From assembly GCF_022829345.1 (NCBI RefSeq), contig NZ_JAKSXV010000022.1:1-49426 (forward strand): a stretch of DNA of 49,426 nucleotides, in the 5' to 3' direction. The notes under the pieces are model-generated. The model was not told the DNA's origin. It made no database searches and was given only the letters and a program-made list of their open reading frames with translations. The stretch is from Methylobacterium sp. J-090 (GTDB taxonomy: Bacteria > Pseudomonadota > Alphaproteobacteria > Rhizobiales > Beijerinckiaceae). Of this stretch, positions 7,896 through 14,743 are shown piece after piece (positions within the stretch are counted from its first letter, which is position 1; every line of letters begins with the position of its first letter). The position numbers and the translations under genes are program-made.

Positions 7896-8495
7896 ATGCT
7901 CGTTGGATATGCCCGCGTCTCCACCCTCGACCAGAACCTCGACCTTCAGCGTGACGCGCTGACGAAGGCTGGCTGCGATCGCCTGTTCGAGGAGAAGAAG
8001 TCCGGCAAAGCCGGGACCAAGCGCCCTGAGTTCGAAGCAGCCCTCGCCTACCTTCGCCCGACCGACGTGCTCGTCGTGTGGAAGCTCGACCGGCTCGGCC
8101 GCTCCCTCGTCGAGATGATGCGCACCATCGACAGCCTGCGCACGAAGGAAATCCATTTCCGGAGCCTGACAGAGCAATTCGACTCCGACACCGCCCATGG
8201 CCGCTTCGCCCTGCAAATGCACGGCGCCATGGCCGAGTACTTCCTCGACCTCAACCGTGAGCGCACGATGGAGGGGCTCAAGGCGGCGCTGGCTCGGGGA
8301 CGCAAGGGCGGCCGGCCGAAGAAGCTCACGGAGGCCGACATCGAAGTGGGGCGGGCCCTACTCCAGTCGGGTACGATCTCGATCGCGGCCATCGCGAAGC
8401 GCCTCGGGGTGAGCCGAGACACCTTCTACAGCTACTTCCCGCAGGCCCGGGCCCGCAGTCAGGCGGCTGTCGCGGCAGCAGCTCGGGACGCTTGA
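7896..8495 (+). CDS. Serine recombinase of the resolvase/invertase family
   Basis: Small serine recombinase, likely resolving plasmid multimers or left from a Tn3-type element. The catalytic domain starts MLVGYARVSTLDQNLDLQRDAL with the nucleophilic serine in YARVS. The conserved DRLGRS arginine motif and the long E helix (LNRERTMEGLKAALARGRKGGRPKKL) follow, then a C-terminal helix-turn-helix (ISIAAIAKRLGVSRDTFYSYFP). I chose the ATG at 7896 because family members begin at this point; an in-frame TTG at 7878 is an alternative. The HNH-like gene starts 5 bases after its stop, so the two form an operon. Confidence 0.92.
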   Translation: MLVGYARVSTLDQNLDLQRDALTKAGCDRLFEEKKSGKAGTKRPEFEAALAYLRPTDVLVVWKLDRLGRSLVEMMRTIDSLRTKEIHFRSLTEQFDSDTAHGRFALQMHGAMAEYFLDLNRERTMEGLKAALARGRKGGRPKKLTEADIEVGRALLQSGTISIAAIAKRLGVSRDTFYSYFPQARARSQAAVAAAARDA

Positions 8496-8500
8496 GATCG

Positions 8501-8932
8501 ATGCCGATCCGGCGTGAGCATCGCTACTTCTACCCCATCGACTGGCCGCAACTTTCTGCCGTGATCCGCTTTCGTCGGGCCGGGGGCGCCTGCGAAGGCT
8601 GTGGCCGACCGCATGGTCGAACGATCTATCACCTCGGCGATGGCCGCTGGTGGGACGCGACCACCGGTTCATGGCGTGATGGAGCCGGCCACGCCGTTCG
8701 GACCCTGCCGAGCTTCGAGGAACTCGGACGTCTGCGTCCGACCAGGGTGGTGCTGGCGACCGCGCATCGCAATCACGACACCACCAACAACGCCGGCAGC
8801 AACCTCATGGCGTTCTGTCAGCGCTGCCACATGAACCACGACCGCCCCGAGCACCAGCGTCGCCGGTGGCGGACGCTGTTTCGACGGAAAGCCTCCGGCG
8901 ACCTGTTTCGAGGGCCGTACCCGCGATCCTGA
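8501..8932 (+). CDS. HNH-like zinc protein, copy 1
   Basis: A 143-residue protein starting MPIRREHRYFYPIDWPQLSA. It has a zinc-ribbon-like pair CEGCG near residue 30, a TAHRNHD motif, and CQRCHMNHDRP near residue 110, followed by a basic QRRRWRTLFRR segment. Two CxxC pairs around an H-x-x-H-D core fit an HNH/treble-clef nuclease fold, so DNA binding or nicking is the likeliest activity. A close paralogue lies at 41473-41898. It sits directly after the resolvase gene and probably shares its mRNA. Nuclease function is inferred from the metal-binding pattern; the exact family name is not certain. Confidence 0.82.
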   Translation: MPIRREHRYFYPIDWPQLSAVIRFRRAGGACEGCGRPHGRTIYHLGDGRWWDATTGSWRDGAGHAVRTLPSFEELGRLRPTRVVLATAHRNHDTTNNAGSNLMAFCQRCHMNHDRPEHQRRRWRTLFRRKASGDLFRGPYPRS

Positions 8933-9096
8933 TATCCGGTCGCTTTCGTCCATCGTTGAGAGCGTAGCGATGATAGAGGGACGTGGGTCGATCGGGTATC
9001 TCGCTCGCCCTCACCACCACCTGTCCTGATCTCACGACCGCCAGCGGCTGTCCTTGCTTCCAAGCTGTGAACACGTCCCGCATGGCCCTGCCGATG

Positions 9097-9106
9097 TGTC
9101 AACACG
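9097..9106. repeat. Inverted decamer flanking parA operon, left copy
   Basis: TGTCAACACG at 9097-9106 reappears as its exact reverse complement CGTGTTGACA at 10280-10289, so the two face each other across the partition operon. A degenerate relative (CGCGTTGTCA, 9119-9128) lies 12 bases to the right of this copy. A binding site is possible, but ten bases can recur by chance. Confidence 0.35.
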
Positions 9107-9122
9107 CTGACAGTGAAACGCG

Positions 9123-9150
9123 TTGTCATGTTTGAGTGTCAATTTATTGC
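9123..9150 (+). promoter_or_regulatory. Candidate promoter of the parA operon
   Basis: TTGTCA (9123-9128) and TATTGC (9145-9150), 16 bases apart, lie upstream of the 8-bp repeat array and of parA. Match to sigma-70 consensus is moderate. The position fits transcription through the repeat array into parA. Confidence 0.35.
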
Positions 9151-9190
9151 GGTGGTGGCTTGTAAACGTGTTGCTGCGATGCTGTGTCAG

Positions 9191-9254
9191 CCCGTCAGCC
9201 CGTCAGCCCGTCAGCCCGTCAGCCCGTCAGCCCGTCAGCCCGTCAGCCCGTCAG
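9191..9254 (+). repeat. Eight tandem copies of CCCGTCAG before parA (candidate centromere)
   Basis: Eight perfect head-to-tail copies of the octamer CCCGTCAG fill 9191-9254, preceded by a partial GTCAG. The last copy runs into the ribosome binding site of parA (AGGAAG at 9253-9258). In type Ib partition systems a ribbon-helix-helix protein binds short tandem direct repeats upstream of parA, which serve as centromere and operator. The gene after parA here is such a protein, so this array is the best candidate parS. A copy-number-variable simple repeat is the alternative. Confidence 0.75.
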
Positions 9255-9266
9255 GAAGCCAACACG

Positions 9267-9923
9267 ATGAAAACCCTCGCCCTCGTCTCCCAGAAGGGAG
9301 GAGCCGGTAAGACGACACTGGCCCTTCATCTAGCAGTGGCCGCGCATCGCGCTGGGCTTCAGGTCGCCATCGCCGACCTCGACCCGCAGTCCTCGGCGTG
9401 GAAGTGGAGCGAGCGCCGCAGGGAGCATCCCGAGGCGGTCGTGACCTCGGCCGAGCAACTCAACCACCTGCAGGCTCAGGCATCAGCCGGCGGGCTCGAC
9501 CTCCTCATCATCGATTCGGCGCCCCACGCCGACCGCCCGGCCCTCGTGGCGTGCAAGGCGGCCGACCTAGTGCTCATCCCCTGCCGCGCCTCAATCCTCG
9601 ACATCGACGCGATCGGCCAGACCCACGACCTGACGACGATCGCCCGCAAGCCCTCGTGGGTGGTGTTCAACGCCTGCAACACCTCAACCGAATTCGACCT
9701 TGAGGAGGCGCGGGGTGGCCTGCAGGAACGCGGCATACCGGTCTATCCGCGCGCCATCTACCAACGCGTCTCGTTCTCCCGCGGCTTCATCCCCGGCAAG
9801 ACAGCCGTCGAGATTGAACCGGGCGGTCGGGCGGCAACCGAAGTCCAAGACCTCTTTAAGTGGGTTGCGGCCGAGATCGGCATCGAGATCCCCGCGCCCT
9901 CCAGCGACATCGAGGCAGCATGA
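9267..9923 (+). CDS. parA: ParA-family partition ATPase
   Basis: ATPase that drives plasmid segregation over the nucleoid. The 218-residue protein begins MKTLALVSQKGGAGKTTLALHL, so the deviant Walker A motif (KGGAGKT) is at the extreme N-terminus, with no preceding DNA-binding domain. Walker A' (IADLDPQSSAWKWSERR) and Walker B (DLLIIDSAPHA) follow. The short form without an N-terminal helix-turn-helix is typical of type Ib ParA. The ATG at 9267 has AGGAAG 8-13 bases upstream. Its stop overlaps the next start (ATGA). Regulation is probably by the partner protein at the octamer array upstream. Confidence 0.94.
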   Translation: MKTLALVSQKGGAGKTTLALHLAVAAHRAGLQVAIADLDPQSSAWKWSERRREHPEAVVTSAEQLNHLQAQASAGGLDLLIIDSAPHADRPALVACKAADLVLIPCRASILDIDAIGQTHDLTTIARKPSWVVFNACNTSTEFDLEEARGGLQERGIPVYPRAIYQRVSFSRGFIPGKTAVEIEPGGRAATEVQDLFKWVAAEIGIEIPAPSSDIEAA

Positions 9924-10255
9924 GCCCCACCCCCCGCTTCAGCCTCCGCGCTGCCGTCACCGACAGCGTATCTACTGGACGCCGCGACGAGCCGCCTGCG
10001 GCCATCGAGCCGGAGCCGGCGCCCGGCCCGAGCGAGCCTCCTGCCAAGCGCGCGACGCGCGGCATGTCCGGCACCAAGCGTCCAGCCTCTCGCGAGGGTG
10101 CGCGGGGCATCACGGTATGGGTCGAGCCCGAGGTCTATCGAATGATTAAGCTCATCGGCCTCGACGCCGACATGACCACCCAGGACGTGATGATGGAGGC
10201 GATCAACGACCTCCTCGCCAAGAGGGGAAAGGGACGGATCACGAAAACGCGCTGA
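9920..10255 (+). CDS. Ribbon-helix-helix partition partner (ParG/omega-like)
   Basis: A 111-residue protein, start ATG at 9920 overlapping the parA stop. Residues 1-60 are flexible and proline-rich (EPEPAPGPSEPPAKR), ending in a basic stretch RGMSGTKRPASREGARG. The C-terminal half is a ribbon-helix-helix fold: the strand GITVWVEPEVYRMIKLI, then a helix, the turn DMTTQDVMMEAI and a second helix. A disordered N-terminal arm plus C-terminal RHH domain is the architecture of ParG-type centromere-binding proteins, whose arm stimulates ParA. It probably binds the CCCGTCAG array upstream of parA; that is inferred from gene order and fold. Confidence 0.85.
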   Translation: MSPTPRFSLRAAVTDSVSTGRRDEPPAAIEPEPAPGPSEPPAKRATRGMSGTKRPASREGARGITVWVEPEVYRMIKLIGLDADMTTQDVMMEAINDLLAKRGKGRITKTR

Positions 10256-10279
10256 CGAACTGACAATGCATCGTGGTGA

Positions 10280-10289
10280 CGTGTTGACA
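10280..10289. repeat. Inverted decamer flanking parA operon, right copy
   Basis: CGTGTTGACA, the exact reverse complement of 9097-9106, lies 24 bases after the stop of the ribbon-helix-helix gene. The interval 10256-10441 otherwise holds two CTGTATT repeats around 10337-10353 and no gene I can support. Confidence 0.35.
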
Positions 10290-10441
10290 TCTTCAGGGGA
10301 GGGCCGGCTGTAGCGGGGCCTCTCCACCCGGCTCGCTGTATTCTGGCTGTATTATCAGCCGTAAGGCCTGCGGAGCTGGTCCCGGGTCCCGCAGCCCACC
10401 CGGCGGCACCGGACAGATGCCATGCGCCGCCGAGTAAGCTT

Positions 10442-11455
10442 CTAAGCCGCGATCTTGCGTTCTTCCGGCAGAGGCGTCGCCGTATGCCGGATCCCGAACT
10501 CACCAAGGATATGGGCCGGCACGTTCGTCCGCGGATGATCGGGCGGTTCACACCGCTTCCAGGGCCACTGTCCGCAGTTTCTTTTCCACCGGACCACCCG
10601 CTCGCGCCAAGCATTGTCCGTGATGGCGAGCAACTGCGTCGTGTCCTCAGGCACGTCGCCAACTGGGGCGGCGACATAATCGAGCCAGCGGTTCTGATGC
10701 AGCCAGGCATCGGCATTTTGGACGAACTTGCCCCCGGTATTACCGAGACGCGTCTGTTCGGCGGCGTACGCCCTCGCACCAGCCTCGATCTCGCGGGGTG
10801 ACGCGCCGCGCTTGATGACCTCGGCATAGCGCTTCCGGGCCTGCGTCGTCGGGAATGTGGTGCTCCGCTTGGGGTATGCGGCACGAAATCGCTCAAATCC
10901 CTCGTCCGTCCCCTTGGGGACTATAGGGGTATCTTCTCTCCTCTTATCTCCTCTAGCATGCACTGTTGAAGCAATTGCTTCAATCGAATCGTTATTTGTC
11001 AATGAGTTAGACGGGATCACTTGGGGTTCACTCGACCCGCACTCGGGGGTCACTCGGGGTTCACTCGACCCGCACTCGGGGGTCACTCGCTGGTCACCCC
11101 CCCTTTCGGTAGCCGCACCCCGGCGCGCCCGGCCGTTTTCTCCGCCCGCCCCACGCCTGACTTCCGACAGGCGCGCGCGCGCTGCGAGCTCAATCTCGAC
11201 TCGACGGTTCGTGAGCATTCCACCATCCGTGCGCTGGATCTTGCCGGCCTTCACCAGTTGCGCGACGAGGGCGACCGCCTTGACGTTGCCGCAGCCTAAA
11301 ATGCCTTTTAGTAGGCGCGTAGACTCCGGGATCGGACCCTGCACGTTGTACATCGCGTGGCATAGCCGGAGGTAGGCCCCTTGCTGCTCAAGGGTCAGGT
11401 CTACCGTCCCAATGTCCCAGGCGCGGTACTCCATCTTGTAGAATTCGCCCTTCAC
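10442..11455 (-). CDS. DUF1376-type replication-associated protein
   Basis: The N-terminal region (MEYRAWDIGTVDLTLEQQGAYLRLCHAMY) is the DUF1376 domain found in phage and plasmid replication proteins that work with DnaB-type helicases. A charged low-complexity middle follows (two 11-residue repeats VTPECGSSEP-R), then a C-terminal region (FERFRAAYPKR, ALWLHQN-like AWLHQNRWLDY) common in replication or helicase-loader proteins. I chose GTG at 11453-11455 because it overlaps the dnaB stop (GTGA) and has GGAG 9 bases upstream, giving 337 residues. An ATG at 11432-11434 is the alternative. It is the last gene of the PC4-dnaB operon. An initiator or loader role is likely but not proven. Confidence 0.82.
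   Translation of the reverse strand: MKGEFYKMEYRAWDIGTVDLTLEQQGAYLRLCHAMYNVQGPIPESTRLLKGILGCGNVKAVALVAQLVKAGKIQRTDGGMLTNRRVEIELAARARLSEVRRGAGGENGRARRGAATERGGDQRVTPECGSSEPRVTPECGSSEPQVIPSNSLTNNDSIEAIASTVHARGDKRREDTPIVPKGTDEGFERFRAAYPKRSTTFPTTQARKRYAEVIKRGASPREIEAGARAYAAEQTRLGNTGGKFVQNADAWLHQNRWLDYVAAPVGDVPEDTTQLLAITDNAWRERVVRWKRNCGQWPWKRCEPPDHPRTNVPAHILGEFGIRHTATPLPEERKIAA
11023..11088. repeat. Two exact 33-bp direct repeats inside the DUF1376 gene
   Basis: Bases 11023-11055 and 11056-11088 are identical and adjacent. Thirty-three bases keep the reading frame and encode two copies of an 11-residue unit containing TPECGSSEP in the linker of the replication protein. Iterons inside a replication gene and simple linker expansion are both possible. 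Confidence 0.85.
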
Positions 11456-12933
11456 GATGCCATCTCCGCTAGAATGTTGCAGGCGATATCGCAGAAGCAC
11501 TCGATGCGGATCGTGGGACCCGATCGCTGCTTGAGGATGCCGATTTCCAGCACGTCGAGTTGCCGGGCGAGTCGATCTTCCTCCTCATCGCTGCGATCTG
11601 GCTTGTTTTCGAGGTAGTAGGCTTCCCGGTACAGGCCGAGAACCACATCGGCGTCTTGCTCGATGGAGCCGCTGTCGCGCAGGTCCGATAGGAGCGGGCG
11701 CTTCTCCTCGCGGTGTTCCACGCTTCGATTGAGTTGGCAGAGGCCGACGACCGGCACGCCAAGCTCTTTGGCGAGCCCTTTCAGTCCGGCCGAGATCTCC
11801 GTCATCTCCTGCACCCTGTTCCCGCTATACCGGGTCGAAGGCTTCACCAGGCCGATGTGGTCGACGATGATGGCCGCGAGCGAGATCCCCTGTCGTTCAG
11901 CCTTCGCCTTCATCTGGCGGGCCCGCGCCGCGATCTGCGAGAGGGTCAGGCTCGGTTGCTGTTCGATCCAAATGGGGACCTTCGCAGCCTCGTACCGTGC
12001 CTCGTACAGACGCCTGAGATCGTCATCGGACAGGTCCCGAGCCTGCGCGATGGCCCGATAGCTGATCTGGACGGACTGCCGACTGTCGTACGCCATCGCT
12101 GAGAGCACGCGTTCCGCAAGCTCCACGTCGTCCATTTCCAGGGAGAAGAAGCCGACCGCTCCGGAGCGCCGTGCGGCCGAGAGCCCGATGTGAAGGGCGG
12201 TCGCCGTCTTGCCCATGCCGGGCCGGCCGGCAAGGACGATGAACTGAGGCGCACGCATGCCCAGCGTGGCCCGATCAAGGGAGGGAATCCCATAGAGGGT
12301 CCCCCGCTCGTTCTCTCCACGGCGCAAGCGCTCCACCTTGTCCATCGCACGGGCCGCGCTGTGGCCCAGCGTTGACCGCCTTGCCGTCTCGACCAGCCCA
12401 GCGCTCGCGACTGCGTCGAGGGCTTCGATCATCTCGGCTGCGTAGCTCGACGGACTGGCGATGTAGTCGACCGAGCCGCGCTCCACGCCCCCGAGCGAGA
12501 TTTCGAGAACGCGCCGGGTCTGCGCCGCCTCTGCGATGGAGCGGGCATAGCCTGGGGCGCCGACCACGGTTGTCGCCTCGCGCATCAGCCGAGCGAGGTA
12601 CCCGCCGATGGTGAGGCCGCCGAGGTCCGCCTTGCCCAGGACAGCCTTCATCAACCCGAGGTCGATGGTTTGTCCGGCATCCCGACGCTCGCACATCACC
12701 CGGAAGACATGGCGGTGCACGTCCTCGAGGAAGTCCTCGGGCTGCACATGGCTGCGAGCGCGGTCGAGGGCCTCCGGGTTCTGTAGGATCGCGCCGAGCA
12801 GGGCCTGCTCCACATCAATTGCGGCTTGGGCGCCTGGCGTGGGAGCGGGGTGCTGGCTCGCGCCACCCTGAGGATTGAGCCGGTTCAAATGGACCACGTT
12901 CTCGCGGGAGGCGGGTTGATTGGGATGATCCAT
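11452..12933 (-). CDS. dnaB: DnaB-type replicative helicase
   Basis: Hexameric helicase that unwinds the plasmid during replication. The 493-residue protein has the N-terminal DnaB domain (IDVEQALLGAILQNPEALDR through the YLARLMREATTVVGAPGYARSI region), a linker, and the RecA-like domain. Walker A is GRPGMGKTATAL, Walker B lies in AAIIVDHIGLV, and the arginine-finger/loop region is LSDLRDSGSIEQDADVVLGLYR. All core motifs are complete. Length is close to chromosomal DnaB (about 470-500). Its start overlaps the upstream PC4 gene (TGATG) and its stop overlaps the DUF1376 gene (GTGA), so the three are translated as one unit. Confidence 0.95.
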   Translation of the reverse strand: MDHPNQPASRENVVHLNRLNPQGGASQHPAPTPGAQAAIDVEQALLGAILQNPEALDRARSHVQPEDFLEDVHRHVFRVMCERRDAGQTIDLGLMKAVLGKADLGGLTIGGYLARLMREATTVVGAPGYARSIAEAAQTRRVLEISLGGVERGSVDYIASPSSYAAEMIEALDAVASAGLVETARRSTLGHSAARAMDKVERLRRGENERGTLYGIPSLDRATLGMRAPQFIVLAGRPGMGKTATALHIGLSAARRSGAVGFFSLEMDDVELAERVLSAMAYDSRQSVQISYRAIAQARDLSDDDLRRLYEARYEAAKVPIWIEQQPSLTLSQIAARARQMKAKAERQGISLAAIIVDHIGLVKPSTRYSGNRVQEMTEISAGLKGLAKELGVPVVGLCQLNRSVEHREEKRPLLSDLRDSGSIEQDADVVLGLYREAYYLENKPDRSDEEEDRLARQLDVLEIGILKQRSGPTIRIECFCDIACNILAEMAS

Positions 12934-13163
12934 CAGCGTGACGCCTCTCTCTGGGCAATCTGCAGCGCCTCGATCAGGCGCGTGAGTTGCGTGTGAGGGA
13001 TGCAGATGCCGTTCTTGGTCGGACGCGGCTCGTCGTGCGCGTGGTGCGACACGGCGAAGACCCTCATGTCGACCATGGCGAAGCCGCCACGCTCGATGAG
13101 CCCGACTCTGATCTCCTCCAAGTTGTTCTTGTGGATGGTGGCGACAGTGCGCGAAGCGATCAT
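12933..13163 (-). CDS. PC4/p15-type transcription coactivator-like protein
   Basis: A 76-residue protein with the PC4 fold pattern: VATIHKNNLEEIRVGLIE, a strand VDMRVFAV, then RPTKNGICIPHTQLTRLIEAL, where the P-T-K-x-G-I strand and final helix are diagnostic. Bacterial PC4-like proteins bind single-stranded DNA as dimers. Here it heads the replication operon directly before dnaB (one-base overlap), so a single-strand-binding or replication-accessory role is likelier than transcription. The ATG at 13161-13163 has a strong GGGAGG eight bases upstream on the same strand. Confidence 0.88.
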   Translation of the reverse strand: MIASRTVATIHKNNLEEIRVGLIERGGFAMVDMRVFAVSHHAHDEPRPTKNGICIPHTQLTRLIEALQIAQREASR

Positions 13164-13262
13164 CGTTCAGACCTCCCGTTGGGGGCGGGGGCTATCGCTC
13201 TGGCCGGGGCCGTCGTGCTATTCTCGATGCCGTAGCCCGCTGGGACGCAAGGCTTCACACCG

Positions 13263-13304
13263 AGCCCGACGATCATCGCGCCCTCACGCGATGATCGTCG
13301 GGCT
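13263..13304. terminator. Perfect 18-bp hairpin between HTH gene and replication operon
   Basis: AGCCCGACGATCATCGCG (13263-13280) and its perfect reverse complement (13287-13304) enclose a six-base loop CCCTCA. There is no long T-run on either side (TCTCTGTG on the plus side), so it is not a textbook terminator. It lies between the stop of the HTH gene (13322) and the start of the PC4 gene (13163), both on the minus strand. It could be a terminator, an attenuator for the replication operon or an origin hairpin. Confidence 0.6.
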
Positions 13305-13321
13305 TCTCTGTGTTTGGTCAC

Positions 13322-13594
13322 TCAAACCGCCGCGTGCCGGGAGCCAGCATCGTTCGCCGCACGGCGCTTCCGAGGGCCCATTTTGCGCGCAGTCGTGGTC
13401 CGACGTCGCCCGGCGAGCCAAGCGTCGAGATCAGCGATCCTGTATTCGATCTTGCGGCCGATCTGGTAGAAAACGGGGCCATCCCCGTCTTCGGAGCACC
13501 GCATGTTCGATAGGTAGCTCGTCGAGACGCCAAGGCGTTTCGCGGCATCGGCCGGCGAAATTCTTTGAATCGCAGTGATCGTCTGATCGCTCAT
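13322..13594 (-). CDS. AlpA/excisionase-like helix-turn-helix protein
   Basis: A 90-residue DNA-binding protein from ATG 13592-13594 (MSDQTITAIQRISPADAAKRLGVSTSYL), chosen because GGAG lies seven bases upstream. The helix-turn-helix of the MerR/AlpA type is at about residues 13-55: ADAAKRLGVSTSYLSNMRCS, then PVFYQIGRKIEYRIADLDAWLAGRR, in which a Y-R-x-x-D-L-x-x-W wing ends the domain. A basic tail (RKMGPRKRRAAND) follows. Such proteins act as excisionases or as regulators in plasmids and phages. It is upstream of the replication operon on the same strand, so it could regulate it. Confidence 0.8.
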   Translation of the reverse strand: MSDQTITAIQRISPADAAKRLGVSTSYLSNMRCSEDGDGPVFYQIGRKIEYRIADLDAWLAGRRRTTTARKMGPRKRRAANDAGSRHAAV

Positions 13595-13841
13595 TTGTAT
13601 CTCCGTGTGTGCTGCTTGTTGGCGGCGTGACACGGGGAACATTGCGTGAACTATCGATCCGCGCAACGCGGCAAAGGCCGAAAATCAGCAAAATGCCTGG
13701 ATGTGCACCACGGCGATTGGACGATTCCTGAAGTATAAATCCTCTTTTGCCCCTTTCGGTTAGCTGCCTTCCGCACCCTAACTCTCAGTAGTGGTTTGGG
13801 TGAGCTCGGGAAGCACTCGCGTCTCTGCCAATGTGGGCGCT

Positions 13842-14456
13842 TTACCCCTCCAGGGACTTCCTCTCGCGAAACCGAATACCGGCTCCCCCTCCGTTCTCGG
13901 GGATGAACTCCAGGCCGGCCGCTTCGAAGGCGCCGCACATCGCCCGTTTGTTGTTGTCGTGGGGCTCACGGGCGCCTCTCTCGAAATCTGTGATGGTCCG
14001 ATCCGATAGGCCACACTCCTTTGCGAGGTCGCTTCGGCTCCAATCCAACATGGCCCGGCCGGCCCGGCACTGCTCTTTGGTCAGCATCTGATCTGAAGTT
14101 GGGGGCGGTCCTCTGACTTGGGCCGGCTCGCGGCTTTGCACCTCTCTGATTGCCGCTTGAACTGCAGTCAGCGCATCTTCCACTGAAACATGGAACCACT
14201 CGCCGTGCGCGTGTGCTGCCGCCAGTAAGGTATGAGCAGCGCGCTCCACGGCGATGGCATGAATGCTTGCATCTATCATCTCGACGTGTGCGAGGCGGAG
14301 GGGGAACGGCGTTCCGGTGCGTAGGACTCTCAGGCGTTTCGCCGGATCCACGGCAACACCGATCTTCACCGGACCACCCTCAGCCTGAATTACGTAAACG
14401 CTAGGTCTCGGTGGGAGGTGGTGGTTCGTAGCAGATGCAGGCGCGGTGTTGGTCAT
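13842..14456 (-). CDS. T5orf172-type GIY-YIG domain fused to an XRE helix-turn-helix
   Basis: Residues 18-105 match the T5orf172/Mug113 branch of the GIY-YIG fold: SVYVIQAEGGPVKIGVA, then AKRLRVLRTGTPFPLRLAHVE, a conserved E-x-x-x-H-type helix (ERAAHTLLAAAHAHGEWFHV) and an amphipathic helix. Residues 125-204 are an XRE-type helix-turn-helix (CRAGRAMLDWSRSDLAKECGLSDRTITDFERG), ending in a basic strand. So a nuclease-like fold is joined to a phage-repressor-type DNA-binding domain. The only plausible ATG (14454-14456) lies inside the upstream XRE gene, a 56-base overlap. Whether the nuclease part cuts DNA is not known from sequence; it may be a structural or regulatory domain. Confidence 0.85.
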   Translation of the reverse strand: MTNTAPASATNHHLPPRPSVYVIQAEGGPVKIGVAVDPAKRLRVLRTGTPFPLRLAHVEMIDASIHAIAVERAAHTLLAAAHAHGEWFHVSVEDALTAVQAAIREVQSREPAQVRGPPPTSDQMLTKEQCRAGRAMLDWSRSDLAKECGLSDRTITDFERGAREPHDNNKRAMCGAFEAAGLEFIPENGGGAGIRFRERKSLEG

Positions 14457-14640
14457 TGGTAAATTTCACCCCAAGCCGCTCAAGGGCGACCCTCAGTTTC
14501 TCGGATGTATCGAGGCGTAAGCCGCCCTGCTCAGTCTCAAAGCGGCTGATGGTGTAGGGCGCGACCCCAGCAAGCTCGGCGATCTCCCGAACCCCCAAGC
14601 GCACCGCGGCACGAGCCATTCGTAACTGCGCAGGCGTCAT
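14401..14640 (-). CDS. Small XRE-family regulator
   Basis: A 79-residue protein that is almost entirely one XRE helix-turn-helix: MTPAQLRMARAAVRLGVREIAELAGVAPYTISRFETEQ, then SEKLRVALERLGVKF. It probably represses the divergent promoter region 14641-14743, where a GGTGTTGACACC palindrome overlaps a -35 box. It overlaps the 5' end of the GIY-YIG/XRE fusion gene by 56 bases and is cotranscribed with it. The C-terminal tail (HRACICYEPPPPTET) is unusual but partly dictated by that overlap. Confidence 0.88.
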   Translation of the reverse strand: MTPAQLRMARAAVRLGVREIAELAGVAPYTISRFETEQGGLRLDTSEKLRVALERLGVKFTNDQHRACICYEPPPPTET

Positions 14641-14670
14641 ACTGTACCCCGTACCAAAAAACCTACACAG

Positions 14671-14704
14671 GGTGTTGACACCGGTCTAGTCCCTGTCCTA
14701 AGTA
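14671..14704 (+). promoter_or_regulatory. Promoter/operator between XRE gene and the 222-aa gene
   Basis: TTGACA at 14675-14680 is a perfect -35 box; TAAGTA at 14699-14704, 18 bases on, is a weak -10. The -35 is embedded in the palindrome GGTGT-TG-ACACC (14671-14682), and a wider pair ACAGGG...CCCTGT surrounds it. This is the expected layout for autoregulation by the adjacent XRE protein. Confidence 0.5.
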
Positions 14705-14743
14705 ATTAGCACACGGTGCAGTATATGCAAACCGGAGTGCCAA

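Noticed and set aside
7137..8222. A 361-codon minus frame joining PAS protein and the complement of the resolvase
   Set aside because: The first 190 codons are antisense to the resolvase and carry no features. Only the part from 7634 downwards is a PAS domain.
8805..9083. A 92-codon minus frame upstream of parA
   Set aside because: Half of it is antisense to the HNH-like gene. The other half has no supporting start or motif.
9186..9254. CRISPR array
   Set aside because: The units are 8 bp with no spacers and no cas genes, so it is a simple tandem repeat.
9113..9310. Plus frames running through the octamer repeats (VSPSARQP repeats)
   Set aside because: The repeated protein pattern is only a translation of the 8-bp array. 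ParA itself begins at 9267 with the Walker motif near its N-terminus and its own ribosome binding site.
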